Assembly: GCA_020746835.1 (NCBI GenBank)
Contig: JAGPNK010000004.1
Location: forward strand, 682,001 to 746,000
From: Stachybotrys elegans
Lineage: Eukaryota > Ascomycota > Sordariomycetes > Hypocreales > Stachybotryaceae
DNA: 64,000 bases
Direction: 5' to 3'
Part shown: positions 35,127-45,798 of the stretch, piece after piece
Numbering within the stretch: the stretch's first letter is position 1
How the letters are laid out: the number at the start of each line of letters is the position of its first letter
The notes under the pieces: model-generated
Told to the model about the DNA's origin: nothing
What the model saw: only the letters and a program-made list of their open reading frames with translations
Databases searched by the model: none
Program-made: the position numbers and the translations under genes

Positions 35127-35614
35127 GGTCTCTTCAACTGGGGACTAAACAGAGAAGCCTTTACCGGACAGGATCAATGTTGTCTGGAGCGAGAATGGGC
35201 TCCTGGAACACTCGCCCTCGGGCCATTGTTATTTATCATGGTGAGGCCCGTTTTGCAAAATTTCCACTGACTCGACGGTTCCAAGTGGAGGCGCTTCGCA
35301 ACGCTCAGGACACTGACCAGACCGAGTTTGGCAATTTTTCGACAGGTGCTGCATTTACGTTACCTAATTGCTGGGCCAGACGAGCCAGAGTACGGGGTAT
35401 CAAGGGTTCATGTGGGCGGTTTGGCACGTCGGGGCTCCGACCCTGATTATATCATAAGCTCCGCAGATGGCATTCGAGAACAAACCATCTCCACATGGCC
35501 ACAGGAACCTTGCCGTCCCGGTGCCGTCCCGGGGACACGTGCCTGGCCACCGGTAATTGGAAAGACGGTGTGCTGGACAAGATGGCAGACGATGCGATGC
35601 ATTCATTCATTCAA
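35127..35614. other. Intergenic, upstream of the ThrE-like gene
   Basis: Promoter of the ThrE-like gene and 3' flank of the CipC-like gene. I see no additional gene. Confidence 0.5.
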
Positions 35615-36052
35615 CTAGTAGTTGTACTCTCCGGCTAGCTGCTGCTCAACCTCCCTGCGGGCATGGTGCTTGGCCTTCTCACGATCAAGATAGTCGAGTC
35701 CCTTGGTCTCCACCTCTCTGTCCACGAAAGCTCCCACAAGCCCAGCCAGCAGCGCCTTGGCTTGGTCATGGCTGGGAGGTCGCCCTGTAGAATTGTGTAA
35801 ATCATCAGCAAGCACCATAACGTGGGGGTGTCATGCCATATACCTTGTCTCTCTACATGCTTCTCGTATTGTCTGGCCGCCTCATAAGCCGCCGCGCCGC
35901 CGAGGAGCTCGTGGCTCCATTTTGCTTCGTGAGGCCTGTTGACCACCTGGTCGTAGGCCTGCGCATGATCGGAGTCGTCTGGTTGTTGGTGTTAGGCACA
36001 GTAATTACCGGGCACACGGGAGGAGAGGCTCCATACAATCGAACCAGGTCAT
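35615..36052 (-). CDS. CipC-like stress protein (DUF3759)
   Basis: Three exons on the minus strand: a 16-base first exon 36037-36052, then 35844-35978 and 35615-35784 (321 bases, 106 residues). The tiny exon gives MTWFD and joins in frame to YDSDHAQAYDQVVNRPHEA, matching the start of CipC proteins. This is followed by SHELLGGAAAYEAARQYE and ALLAGLVGAFVDREVETKGL, ending QQLAGEYNY, the conserved C-terminal motif. CipC (concanamycin-induced protein C) and relatives are small soluble proteins, strongly induced by stress or during infection. The molecular role is unknown. Full family length is present and all junctions are canonical. A TATA-like box lies about 100 bases upstream. Confidence 0.88.
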
Positions 36053-36694
36053 GGTGTGGATGAATATAACAAATACTAGTTGTACGGTAGTGGATGGAAG
36101 TGCTGTGGAGAGCCTGTGGGCAGGACGAACAAAGTCTGGGGTCGAAGCATAATTTATATCTGCCCTCCCCTGCCTCTGCTCTCTTGTCTTGCGACGCAGA
36201 AGCGGCTACGAATGCCGGTGCAAGTTAAACTTCAGCCATTGACACTTCAGCATTCTCCGTCTACGGCTTCGCGGCACCAAGCACAGCCACCAGATCTGCC
36301 GCTGACAGTCCAGACTCGGATTAAGCCCAGCGTATCCCTCGGCACGCTCAGCCGAGTCTGTGACGGTCGCATGGTGAGGGAGTAGCTCCGACCATTGGGC
36401 ACAAGCTCCTCGGGTATCTGCCGGCGGGGTCCCCGAAATAGAAAAGCTAATGCCCAACCCGTGCAAGTTATTGTCCGGGTCGCTCGGATCGTAGTCATAA
36501 TCAGGCACGCTATGGATGGTGCTGACGCGTATTCGCCGTGCCGTCAGCCGCCTCCGAAAAATAAAAAATAAAAATAATAATAATAATAAAATAAAAGCCT
36601 TTGACGCAAGCCATGAATTTAATTGCCTTGTATTTGCACACTGTTTTCATTGGTGGCTTGCTTGACTACTTCACCCAACTTGATTCGGTGTCAA
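36053..36694. other. Intergenic with AT-rich simple repeat
   Basis: An A/T simple repeat (ATAATAATAATAATAAAATA type) lies at about 36558-36595. No gene supported. Confidence 0.55.
36151..36160 (-). promoter_or_regulatory. TATA-like box of the CipC-like gene
   Basis: GATATAAATT on the minus strand, about 100 bases upstream of the ATG at 36052, consistent with the inducible, high-level expression known for this family. Confidence 0.4.
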
Positions 36695-38386
36695 TCACCA
36701 TCCTCCAATCCTCTCTGCATACATGGTCATGCCACCGCCTGCAGGTCCTGCGACCACGGCATGCACAATCATCATGGGCTTGTCACCCCTCTTGCCAATG
36801 CCCTTGAACTTCCACTCGAACCTTCCGACTAGCTGCGCCACCAGCGACAGCATCTCGCCTCTTGCAAACCTCTCGCCGATGCAAGCGCGCGGTCCGTAGG
36901 TAAAGGGCATGACGGCGTACGTGTCATTCGTGCCGCCCAGGGGATCCAGCTTGAGCCCGCCGTCTGTCCTGACGAGCCATCGCTCCGGGTCAAACTCGTT
37001 AGCCTTGGGCCCCCATACCTTGCGCGACTCGTGGATGAGTCCTGGGGCCACCGTCACCACGGTATCCCTGGGGATAGGCACGCTGCCGATTCTCGTGCCC
37101 GAGGCAACCGTCTGTCTGTGGCAGTAGACGACCGGTGAGTACAGGCGCAGGACCTCGTTGCAGACGGCCGTCAGGTAAGGCAGCGACTCGATGAGCGAAG
37201 CGTCGACCTTGGCGTCTGAGGACGGCGATGGCAGCATCGCACGAACCTCCTCCCGGAGGCGATGCTGGACCTCTGGGTTCTTGGAGAGCGAGTACAGCGC
37301 CAGCGCGACGGCAGTGGCGGTCGTTTCCTGGCCTGCAATCATGAAATCCATCGACTGGTCAATGAGGTAGTCGTCCGAAAAGGTCTCTCCAGACTGGAGC
37401 AAGGTGGCGATGATGTCACCCTGCGTGTACTGCTTGGTTCCCTCTGCGACATCATCCCGGCGCTCGCGGATCAAGGGCCGGATAAAGTCGGCGATGACGT
37501 CTCTGGCCTTCATAATCTCGTGCCTCGCCTGCACGGGCAGCCTGCGGTATACGAAGGAGGGGAGCAGGAACGCGGTGAGCCGGTACATGAGGTGAGACTT
37601 CTTGGACGCAAAGAGGTTCCTAAAGTGCTTGACGGTGGCGGACTCGGGGTCCTCGACGGCGTGGATCGAGGCACCAAAGGCCGTGAGGGTGATGATGTCG
37701 AGCGTGACGTGGTGCAGCCTCTCGCCAATGTCAATCGTCTTTTCGACGCTGTCGCGGAGCTGCTTCTCAATCGCCGTCATGAACTTGGCGCCCTCGGTCC
37801 AGAAGGTCGGCGAGAGATCCTTGATGTACTTGAACTTGAAGGCAGGCTGGAGAAGCTTGCGATCGACCTACCGCTGCGGGTCAGCACCTAGCGCTGGCGA
37901 TTGGGTTGTGGATGGATGGATAGATACCTTGTGCTTGACGGGCGGCGCGACGAGAATGCCCTGCTGGGCGAATTGGCCCATGACCTCCAAGGCCCAGGGC
38001 AGCTTGATGTAGTTGTAGCCCTGGGTCTGCAGCACGTCCTTGCAGCCCTGGGGCGTGGTGACGAGGACGCGCTCGGCGTTGAGGAAGCCATAGTAGCGGA
38101 TGAGGCCGTCGTTGGGTATCTCGTTGATCCATTTGATGAGGCGCTCGTAGCTGGGCTCGCTCATCAGGCGGCGATGAAGCGGCGGCTGCCTCGGCGACGG
38201 CAGGTGTCGCAGCGGGCTCAGGTAGACGGGATAGACGAGGTGGTAGGCCAGCGTCAGGGCCGAGCACACGGCGAGACTGGCGCACGCGGGCACCACGTAG
38301 CATGTCAAGAAGCTGGTGCACGTGTGGGATCGTGCATTTGCCCATACCACGGCCCCAGCCGCGGAAGCTACCAGGAGCTGCAGCAT
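36695..38386 (-). CDS. Cytochrome P450 monooxygenase
   Basis: Exons 37928-38386 and 36695-37867 (1632 bases, 543 residues); the intron is GT-AG with acceptor CGGTAG, chosen because the earlier CAG would give a stop. The N-terminus has membrane-anchor hydrophobic segments (residues about 1-50) and then a proline-rich hinge (LRHLPSPRQPP). The I-helix motif AGQETTA is at about residue 327, with E-x-x-R in NEVLRLYSP, FDPERW, and the heme loop FTYGPRACIG with Cys at about 482. All are intact. Endoplasmic reticulum enzyme using a CPR partner; the substrate is not predictable. It is transcribed away from the short-chain dehydrogenase gene and shares a 938-base intergenic region with it, which suggests but does not prove a joint pathway. 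Confidence 0.92.
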
Positions 38387-39324
38387 GGTGAATGGATGGA
38401 TGGATGGATGGATGGATGGATCGTGCTCTGTTAGCTGCGGGAGTGGAACCTTGTTTCTTTATTTTGATCCCTTTTGTCTCCTTCAGTCGCGGGTGCGATT
38501 TAATGATGAGAGCGAGAAAATCAGGAGAGTAAAACACCCCCTTTTCTGTTGCTCCAAAATTGCCCCCAACAACCCAACAACCAGCGCCGGCTGTGGGGAT
38601 GGGGATTTTCTTGCCCTATCCCGCCCTATCACGTCGAGTGCTACGCTGTCTTCTCTAAATTGGGTGGTAAGATTCGAAACAGGCAGGACCAGCAGTTTTG
38701 GCGACGGTTTGGCCCCCATCGCTTCTCACTGCGGCTGAAGGGCTAGTCCAGATGAGTGCGGGCGGGTGAATTGAGCTAAATTGGCAATCCGATATCGCCA
38801 TGGACGAGTTGGTATTTATCGACGTGTCTGTGGTTGGCTGGCAATCCTTGTTTTGGGTCTGCCAAGAAGACCAAAGTCCTACTGTTGTTGGCTTGTTGCA
38901 AATTGCGCGTGTCGGCTCTTGTTCTCTTCTCCTGATTGCGCTGAGGCCTGGCTACCATGTGCATGCACTACGATAACGTCCCCTTCATACATCCCATAGC
39001 GTCAAAGGAGATTCCGTCACATTGACGCACCAGGGCTGGAATGCGCACATGGCGGGACGCCAGGTTAGCCTGTAGATCGTATCGCCAAGACGGATTGGGA
39101 AAATATGTCAGCCAGCCAGCTCACCTATTGCGTCCCGGCACAAGGGACTTTGGATGATTCGACTCCCCGTCTACGCTGCTTAACTCCATGTTCCCGTCTT
39201 ATGTCCTTGAACAATGTGCAAGAGGTAAACGTATAAAGAAAGTCGAAAGCCCCCATCATGGCTTCCACTTCCCATCCATTGAACACGATTCTGCTCCTCA
39301 GCACACTCATCGCCTTCATCCAAC
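38387..39324. other. Divergent promoter between P450 and SDR genes
   Basis: Contains the ATGG repeat near the P450 start. No gene or well-defined binding site recognised. Confidence 0.5.
38392..38420. repeat. (ATGG)n tetranucleotide repeat in the P450 leader
   Basis: About seven ATGG units directly upstream of the P450 ATG. The same unit appears twice or more inside the P450 intron (37911-37920). Being in the leader and an intron, it does not affect coding. Confidence 0.85.
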
Positions 39325-40540
39325 ATGCCCATGAAAGCATCTGAGTTCCTCCACGCGCAGCGTGAGGACTTGCCCATCCTCCTGTGCGAAGAAGACGTCC
39401 AACGCAAGATATTCGTCGTCACAGGGGCCAGCCAAGGCATCGGCCGAGAGGCCGCCTGCCACCTTGTGCGCCTCGGCGCTGCCTGCGTCGTCCTGGCCGT
39501 GCGCTCCCTTCTCAAGGGTGAAGAGGCCCGGTCCTGGATCGAGTCTGTCACAGGCATCAGGGGAGTCGTGGAGGTCTGGGAACTGGACATAACCAACTTC
39601 TCCATGGTCCAGCGCTTTGCCAATCGCTGCATCGATGTGCTTGGCTACATCCACGGTTTGGTCCAGAACGCAGCCGTCACGTCCAGTGAGCATGCCTTGA
39701 ACAAAGAAGGCTATGAGATGACGGTTGCCGGCAACGTGTTTGGCACCGTCCTGCTTGCGTTTCTCCTTCTCCCTCGAATGACTGAAACAGCCTATAGAAC
39801 CCAGGGCACACCACACATTGTCTTCTTGACAACCGCACTCGCCTTCACCCAGAAAGATGCCATGGAACTGGTCAATCACAAAGGGGGCGCATTTGCGGCC
39901 TTGAATCGGCCGGGCGAGTCGCCTTTTACACCCGTTCCAAGGAGGTAAGAACAAGACGAGAACAAAGAGCTAGCAACTGCTCAATACCCTGCACTCGATT
40001 CATTCAATTGTTGGAAATATCTTGCAACTGACACGGCCGCTAGATACTCCGTCTCCAATCTGTTCAAGATATTGGTGCTGCGGGAATTTTTCAAGCTCAT
40101 GCCGCACTCCGAAACAAGAGTGGTCATGAACATGGTGAACCCGGGATACTGCAAGACTGAGTTGGCCAAGAATGGCCCGCTCTACTTTCGCCTCCAGTTC
40201 AAGCTGGGCGCTCTTCTGATCGGGCGGTCGCCTGAGATGGGGAGCCGCACAATCCTGCATGCCCTACATGCTGGCCCCGAGAGCGATGGCCACTTCTTAT
40301 CCGACTGCAAGATCAAAGAGTTGGTCCCCCCATCCCGGTTTTGCTGTCCGAAATAGGGCGGGTGCTAATTTGATGCGCAGTTACATTGTGGAGGATTGGG
40401 TAACGAGTGAGGCCGGCCAGGCTGTGCAAAAGAAGGTATGGGATGACTTTATCGAGAGGCTCGAGAGAATCTATCCAGGATGTAGGAATATACACGAGGA
40501 CGTAGTTAGATCGAGGGATGTCTGGGACCCAACATGGTGA
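39325..40540 (+). CDS. Short-chain dehydrogenase/reductase with an altered catalytic motif
   Basis: Exons 39325-39944, 40044-40319 and 40381-40540 (1056 bases, 351 residues). Intron 2 uses a weak donor GTTGGT, supported by frame and a GCTAATTTG branch, so this junction is less certain. The NAD(P)-binding motif TGASQGIG is at about residues 33-40, with the acidic DI after strand 4 (ELDITN) and NAAV in place of NNAG. The active-site helix reads RYSVSNLFK: the position that should be Lys in YxxxK is Asn, and the usual catalytic Ser position lies in a VFLTTALA context (Thr). The C-terminal part (VNPGYCKTEL) is conserved. It may be inactive, shifted in mechanism, or a non-catalytic relative. It neighbours a divergently transcribed P450. 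Confidence 0.82.
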
Positions 40541-40697
40541 CCGAGAAAGATTTTCAAGGGAAGGGAAGAGAGGTTAGCGGGGTGACATTCATGCGGAAAA
40601 CGGTACAATCTCATTGCTTCTGAAATAGGTATCAATGTTCCTTTGCATTCTATCCGAATTCGAGCCAAACGCCAAAATAAGCAGAATAATGATTGGG

Positions 40698-42100
40698 CTA
40701 TTCCTCCCACCACCCATCTGGGTCTCTTGGATCATACTTCGCCCATTTATTCCAATCCCCCAGGACTTTATCCACTTCCTGCTGTAGAAAATCCCCACAC
40801 GCCCTTAACCTAGGCGCATCCCAGAAGACATAACCCCATTCCCGAAGTTCTTTGGGAACGTACTCTCCAAATATGTTGGTATATTGCTCACCCCAGAGCC
40901 GTGTCCATGCCAGCGGCGGACCGCTCTGATTATCCCCTCGGAATACATCAGGGACCCGGCTACTTTGCATTCGATCCCGTTCAGATGGCCACGTCCTGGC
41001 CCTCTGTTCTTGACCCATCTCAGACATTTGAAAACAAATACGTGCGCTTGAGTGTTTCGTATTCTGCTGGATTGTTTGTATCAGCAACTCGTCGTTGCCT
41101 GAATCAAAAATGACGGTGTGCAGAGGCAGAAGACCATGGAACATTATGCCTTCCAGAACGACTTCATTGATGACGTCGTCGTCTTCGAAATTGTTAGCTG
41201 GTGCAGGAATATAAAGGGTTGACGGCCGTGTTACTGACATTCTATTAAAAATTCCACACAGAGTTCTTCGTCCAAGACTTTTTCCTCGAGGAACCTTCTA
41301 ATGGGGCGAGTATATGCCTCTCTGACATATTCATAGAAAGATATCGCCTGTTCCATCTCCCATCCATCCATTTCTCGCAGGTAGCCTATCGAGTTACTCT
41401 CATAACGCATATTGATATCCATTCTGGGATCATCGATCTGACAGAAGCGTTGGAAACGGTAAACGGCTGTAGTCAGTCGAAAAACCTCGGTATGTGTCAG
41501 CGGGGCTTGCTCCTTCCCGCTCGCCTTGGTGAGGTTATCCAACAACCAAGAGCCGAATATTTCTATCAACGGCAGCGCGTGCTGGAAGTAGAACCTTGCC
41601 ATATCTATGGCTTGTTCGTGAGTGAGCTTGCCTAGTAACCGCGTATCTTTTCTTTCCTCTTCAAATGATTTCCACGGAATGTGCACGTATGGTTTTTGAA
41701 GTCTATAGTCCCGAACAACGTACGTGTCAGTGGGATTATGCAACTGAATGGCGTATGCGTCGCTGGAGATGATTCCAAAGGTCGCTTCAAGAGCCTTGCA
41801 TAGGAAGAAGTGGCGTTCCGCCGCATATTGTTCGTAGAAGACACGAGAGGTGCGCACCAATGTCTTGAGCCCTTGGAGGTCCAGCCAGCTGAGGATCTCC
41901 CGTCGAATCCCGGCCGGAAACCCCTCCAAGTATGTCTTCTTTGTGGTGTTGGCATCCTCTAGTGTGGACGCCAGTTCCGGTTGGATTTCATTAACCGTGG
42001 CATCAGGCACACTCGGAGTCGGTACCGTTGCTGGCCGTGTTCGAACTCTGAGAATTTCCAAACAGCGCGTGACCAAAAGTTTGAGCCATTCCATTGCCAA
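40698..42100 (-). CDS. F-box protein (second)
   Basis: Exons 41239-42100 and 40698-41182 (1347 bases, 448 residues). The 56-base intron (GTCAGT to CGAAG, GCTAACA branch) converts two overlapping frames into one protein, joining FLIE to YDDVINEVVLEG. Residues about 60-105 form an F-box-like segment (GFPAGIRREILSWLDLQG, LKTLVRTSRVFYEQY). The rest is helical and rich in aromatic residues (ARFYFQHALPLIEIFGSWLL, EREWGYVFW-like ending), typical of lineage-expanded fungal F-box proteins. Likely an SCF adaptor with unknown target. If the intron is wrong the second part would be a separate ORF from 41240, which I consider less likely. Confidence 0.72.
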
Positions 42101-42847
42101 TAACAGGGTTGTGAGTCATTATCAACCTGTTCAGGGAACTGGGTCTTTGCTGTTTAAATAGCAATAAAGGCAGAAAACTCCACAATGCCGCATCATTGCA
42201 CAGAACTCGCTGGAAAGGTTATGGGGAGAACTGCAAAGAAGCAGAGAATGGCAGTATTCCTTTCATCCTACACAAGGCGAAAGGAAACCAATTGCTAGCC
42301 TGCGCTCTGACCGTCCTGTCTCGCGATTGACCTCTTTCATGTGAGGCAGTGCACATTCCACCCGTTCTCTTGTTGCCTTTGTCTGACTTTCCGCCAGTGA
42401 GTTCAGGTGCCTTTCAAAAATACCTGTAAAACAGACATGTGACATACGAATGCTAGAGAACAAGCTGGAAAATAAGCACAGACTTCTCCTTTTGTGTTTG
42501 TTCACTGTGGACAAGGTAAAGAAATGGATTGACTGCAATCTTGATGTTGGTTTGCCTTCTTTCTCAACTGTTCTGTTAAGGAAGGCTGAAACAGCTTGTT
42601 CATGTATAGCAGAGTTATAAGCCACATCGAGAAGTGTTCGCTTGACAGGAGAAATTGCATGTAACTCAGGCCAAACTCGCGTCAATAATGAAGCATCTGA
42701 AAATTCTATATGAAGCTGCTTTTGCCTGCCCACGTCTTCTCTCGGTTCTGCTCGTCATTCGATGCCATTCATCAGTTTGATATTACCTACTCCAACTTCA
42801 CCTATATATCTACTCACAGTCATCGCACTGGAAAAAGTATTCCATCC
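42101..42847. other. Intergenic between divergent genes
   Basis: Promoters of the F-box gene (minus) and of the A15 gene (plus). A 156-codon minus-strand frame at 42263-42733 stays open but has no recognisable domain; I do not call it a gene. Confidence 0.45.
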
Positions 42848-43507
42848 ATGGCAAGTCTCCAGATGGCGATTAGTCCGCCGTATGAGCCCTGTTTAGATAC
42901 CCTTCGCAGCCGAATGTGGAAGTGTATTGCAGTCGCTGACTCCCTGGATGCCGACCGTATCAGGAGGAACGCCACAGAGTACGTGCGAGCATTCCCCAGC
43001 CCCTGGCCGAGAGAGCTCGTGGATGCCCATGCTCGGTACAAGGCTCTCGGGAAGGAGATGGGCTCGGCAGGACGGACCTTCTCCGAGCGAAAAAAAAAAA
43101 AAAACAGGCACAACAGCGACACAACGGTTCGCCAGAAACGCGTATCGAGTGTATCGATGCTGCTTTGAGATGGCGGGAGGCATCCATAAGGTACTGTTGA
43201 AAATATGTACATTCAAGGTACGACACTACTGACCAGGTTATACAGGGCTGCCGGGGAGAGACTGAGCTTCATGCTCATGTACCCAAATGCATATCCGCAT
43301 GATAAAATCGCAGGGCACATCGAAGCAATAAGACAGGACATCCAATCGGCAGATGATGCGCTGAGAGAGTACTCCAAGTATGAACTTGGTAAGTGCCCAT
43401 CAGTGGACGCGACCTTGAGATTGTTCATTACAACTAACGTTTATCTTTCTTGAATAGGAGTTTGGGAGGCCGTACTACACCAGACTGACCACGACGTCTT
43501 CCACTGA
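42848..43507 (+). CDS. Unknown protein; frame broken at an A15 run
   Basis: Exons 42848-43190, 43237-43388 and 43458-43507. The ATG at 42848 is in good context (ATCCATGGC). Exon 1 encodes MASLQMAISPPYEPCLDTL and a helical region up to GRTFSER. It then meets 15 A (43090-43104). In the genomic frame the protein ends after about 107 residues. With one A more, or two fewer, the frame continues into QAQQRHNGSPETRIECIDAA and AALRWREASIR. Through two canonical introns it then reaches LYRAAGERLSFMLMYP and EYSKYELGVWEAVLHQTD to a TGA at 43505. The downstream exons splice perfectly in that second frame, so the gene was or is coding. Consensus error, transcriptional slippage or a recent frameshift are all possible. 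I do not recognise the family; the length would be about 182 residues. Confidence 0.6.
43090..43104 (+). repeat. A15 homopolymer inside a coding exon
   Basis: Fifteen A within the exon of the unknown gene, reading as Lys codons and separating two frames. Confidence 0.9.
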
Positions 43508-45798
43508 TTAAGATGGAAGAGTCGGTCAAGTATCTGGCGTAGTTGGATCACGGCCACCCACGTTCATGTGCTGAAGCGACCGAAGTCGAAACCAATACCG
43601 GGGGAGGCTCCGATACTCCTAAGGGATAGTATACCCGGGCTCGTTTGCGTTCCATGACAGGTATTTCCGACTCCGTTGGACCATTTGTTCAATGGATATG
43701 TTCGCATCGCCGCATTAGCATCCTATCGAACCTCCAACTTCTCGAATCGCCTCTCGCACCCGGCGGTCATTGTTCACGAATCGGTTCAGCGAGACTTCCG
43801 ACCAATACGGCCGCTCCTGCTTCACTAGCAGCGCCTTCCCTTGATCCACGATTTGCGAAATGACAGCATCACGGAACAAGAAAGCGACGCAGGCTCAAAC
43901 CTTACTCGATTGGATGCGAACTTGTCTGCCTTTTATTCTGCAGTCATTCGATTCAGAGGAAGAAACATGCCATCCATGTTGAACACCGAGCGCCATTGGT
44001 GCGCCCTCCGCAAGCGCACGGACAAGTGCTTAACCCTTCGCCCTTTATCAGCCCCTCTCTCATCGAACGATATGGGAAGGGCTGATGTCTGGATGTGATG
44101 AAATGCCAACATTTGTCCGAAGTTGGGGGTTCATCATGTTGGGATATCAGTCCCAACAGCATCATGCCCCATGATCTGCTAAATATTGACATTTTTACAC
44201 ATTCACAATTACCTCTTACCTGAGCAGTATGGGTTGGCCCATCTTGGTTACGGTGTGAGGTGAGTCAAATTGGATTGACTTGTTATGACTCTTATGACTG
44301 GACTGCTCTCCTGTGGCTATGATGACATGTGGAAAAGAGCATGTTGTATAATGGATGGAAAATAGTGACATAGACAATAGACAGTTAGACATAGCATATA
44401 ATTAAATTATATCTGCAGCCCCCTCATTGTTCTCTGGCTCCGGCCAACGGGTGATTCTGACGATCCCTCCGTTGTTTGACTCTGTTCTTTGATCCCGTGG
44501 GTAGCAAGGCCATTAGCGTTCGCATATACTACTGTTCTTTTTTCCACACTGCACGCACCTACTCCATCATAATTAAATTCTACAGGCGTCACTGACTCGT
44601 ATGGGTATGGTTATTGTGCTTTGTTCTATTGTCGTCACCTGCACCAATGGCAAACGATTACATGATAAAGAGGAAGGGCTCTTGGAAATTCGGGTACGGG
44701 CCCATGTCCAATAATTAATTCATTATTGCCTCCATGTATCCGTAGTGAAATGTCTCCGTCTTCCTTTGTTGGCCATATTTGGTCCAGTCTAGGTTAGCTC
44801 AAATAGTTTGGAAAACCTGTCTGCCTGAACGCGTCAAAAGTTACAGTCCTCGGGTTCCAAGCAAGCCTTTTCGGCCTGTCAAAAACGCCTGGTCGGCAAG
44901 TTTTTACTTCGCGTAGCAGGTTGTAAATAGGGAAAGAACCGGACGAGGGACATCGCCAACCGACCCATCTCAATCTCAATGCCCCGGTACACGGCACACT
45001 GTACCCACAGCGTTTCGGAACCGACAAGCGTCGTCTAGGAGCTTCCCGAATAGGTGAAGGATCCATTCGACATGCGTTAATTACTGGGCCTGTTGGCTAA
45101 CGATCAAGATATCCTTCAAATTTGCCTAGGGTCCCTGGCTAATATTGAGTTGGCAACTGCTTCCAGCTTGGCGAGACAGCAACTTTGATGGCCTCAGAAG
45201 CTTGGTGGTCGGAGCTGATCTCTTGCCCTCGCCGCCTCGGCCCGAGATGTGGTTGAATGCCAGGCCCGTGGCTGACAATCTGACAGGTTTGCCCTCTGAG
45301 ATCGCAGCAGCCAGACACTAACTAAGGCTTGACTAAAGTGGCTAATCGCATCACAACTAACACTAGATCTCAAGGGTCCCTGGCCAGGCCCGCTGGGTGG
45401 TGCTTCAACCGTTGCTTATGATCCTTGCTACTGTATTTACATGCATGGTACGAGCCATACGGGTCTCCATTCGCAGGCTCCGGCGCCGGTACCTCTGGGT
45501 TTAGGGGGAAAGATCAGTGCTAGGTTCAAAGACTACTTATTCCAGCTACATTAGGTGGTTGTAGAGGTATAGATACGTTCCAGACATCTCGGATGGATAA
45601 ACCCTCTAGTATTTCTAGAATTGTAGGATCATTTCTCAAGTATTGATAGTATCTTGAGAGGTACAGGCATCTCCGTGGTGTCTGATTCAAGGGACCAGTA
45701 TATGAACGAGTGCGGCCGTCCCCTCCTTCACAAATGGGTCTCCTTTATGCCCTCATCTTCAACCTTCTTCACTCATCAAATATTATCCCATCGTCGCG
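43508..45798. other. Long intergenic region, nothing recognised
   Basis: 2.3 kb without a supported gene on either strand; only short frames (up to about 90 codons) with no domain. The last 80 bases before 45799 are pyrimidine-rich and likely form the leader of the prenyltransferase gene. Confidence 0.5.

Noticed and set aside
40698..41240. Separate 180-residue gene starting at 41240
   Set aside because: Overlaps the end of the upstream F-box frame; a 56-base intron with a branch site unites both into one protein.
42263..42733. Minus-strand 156-codon frame resembling an ankyrin-like fragment
   Set aside because: Only a short helical stretch near its start looks protein-like; no repeat period or second exon could be found.
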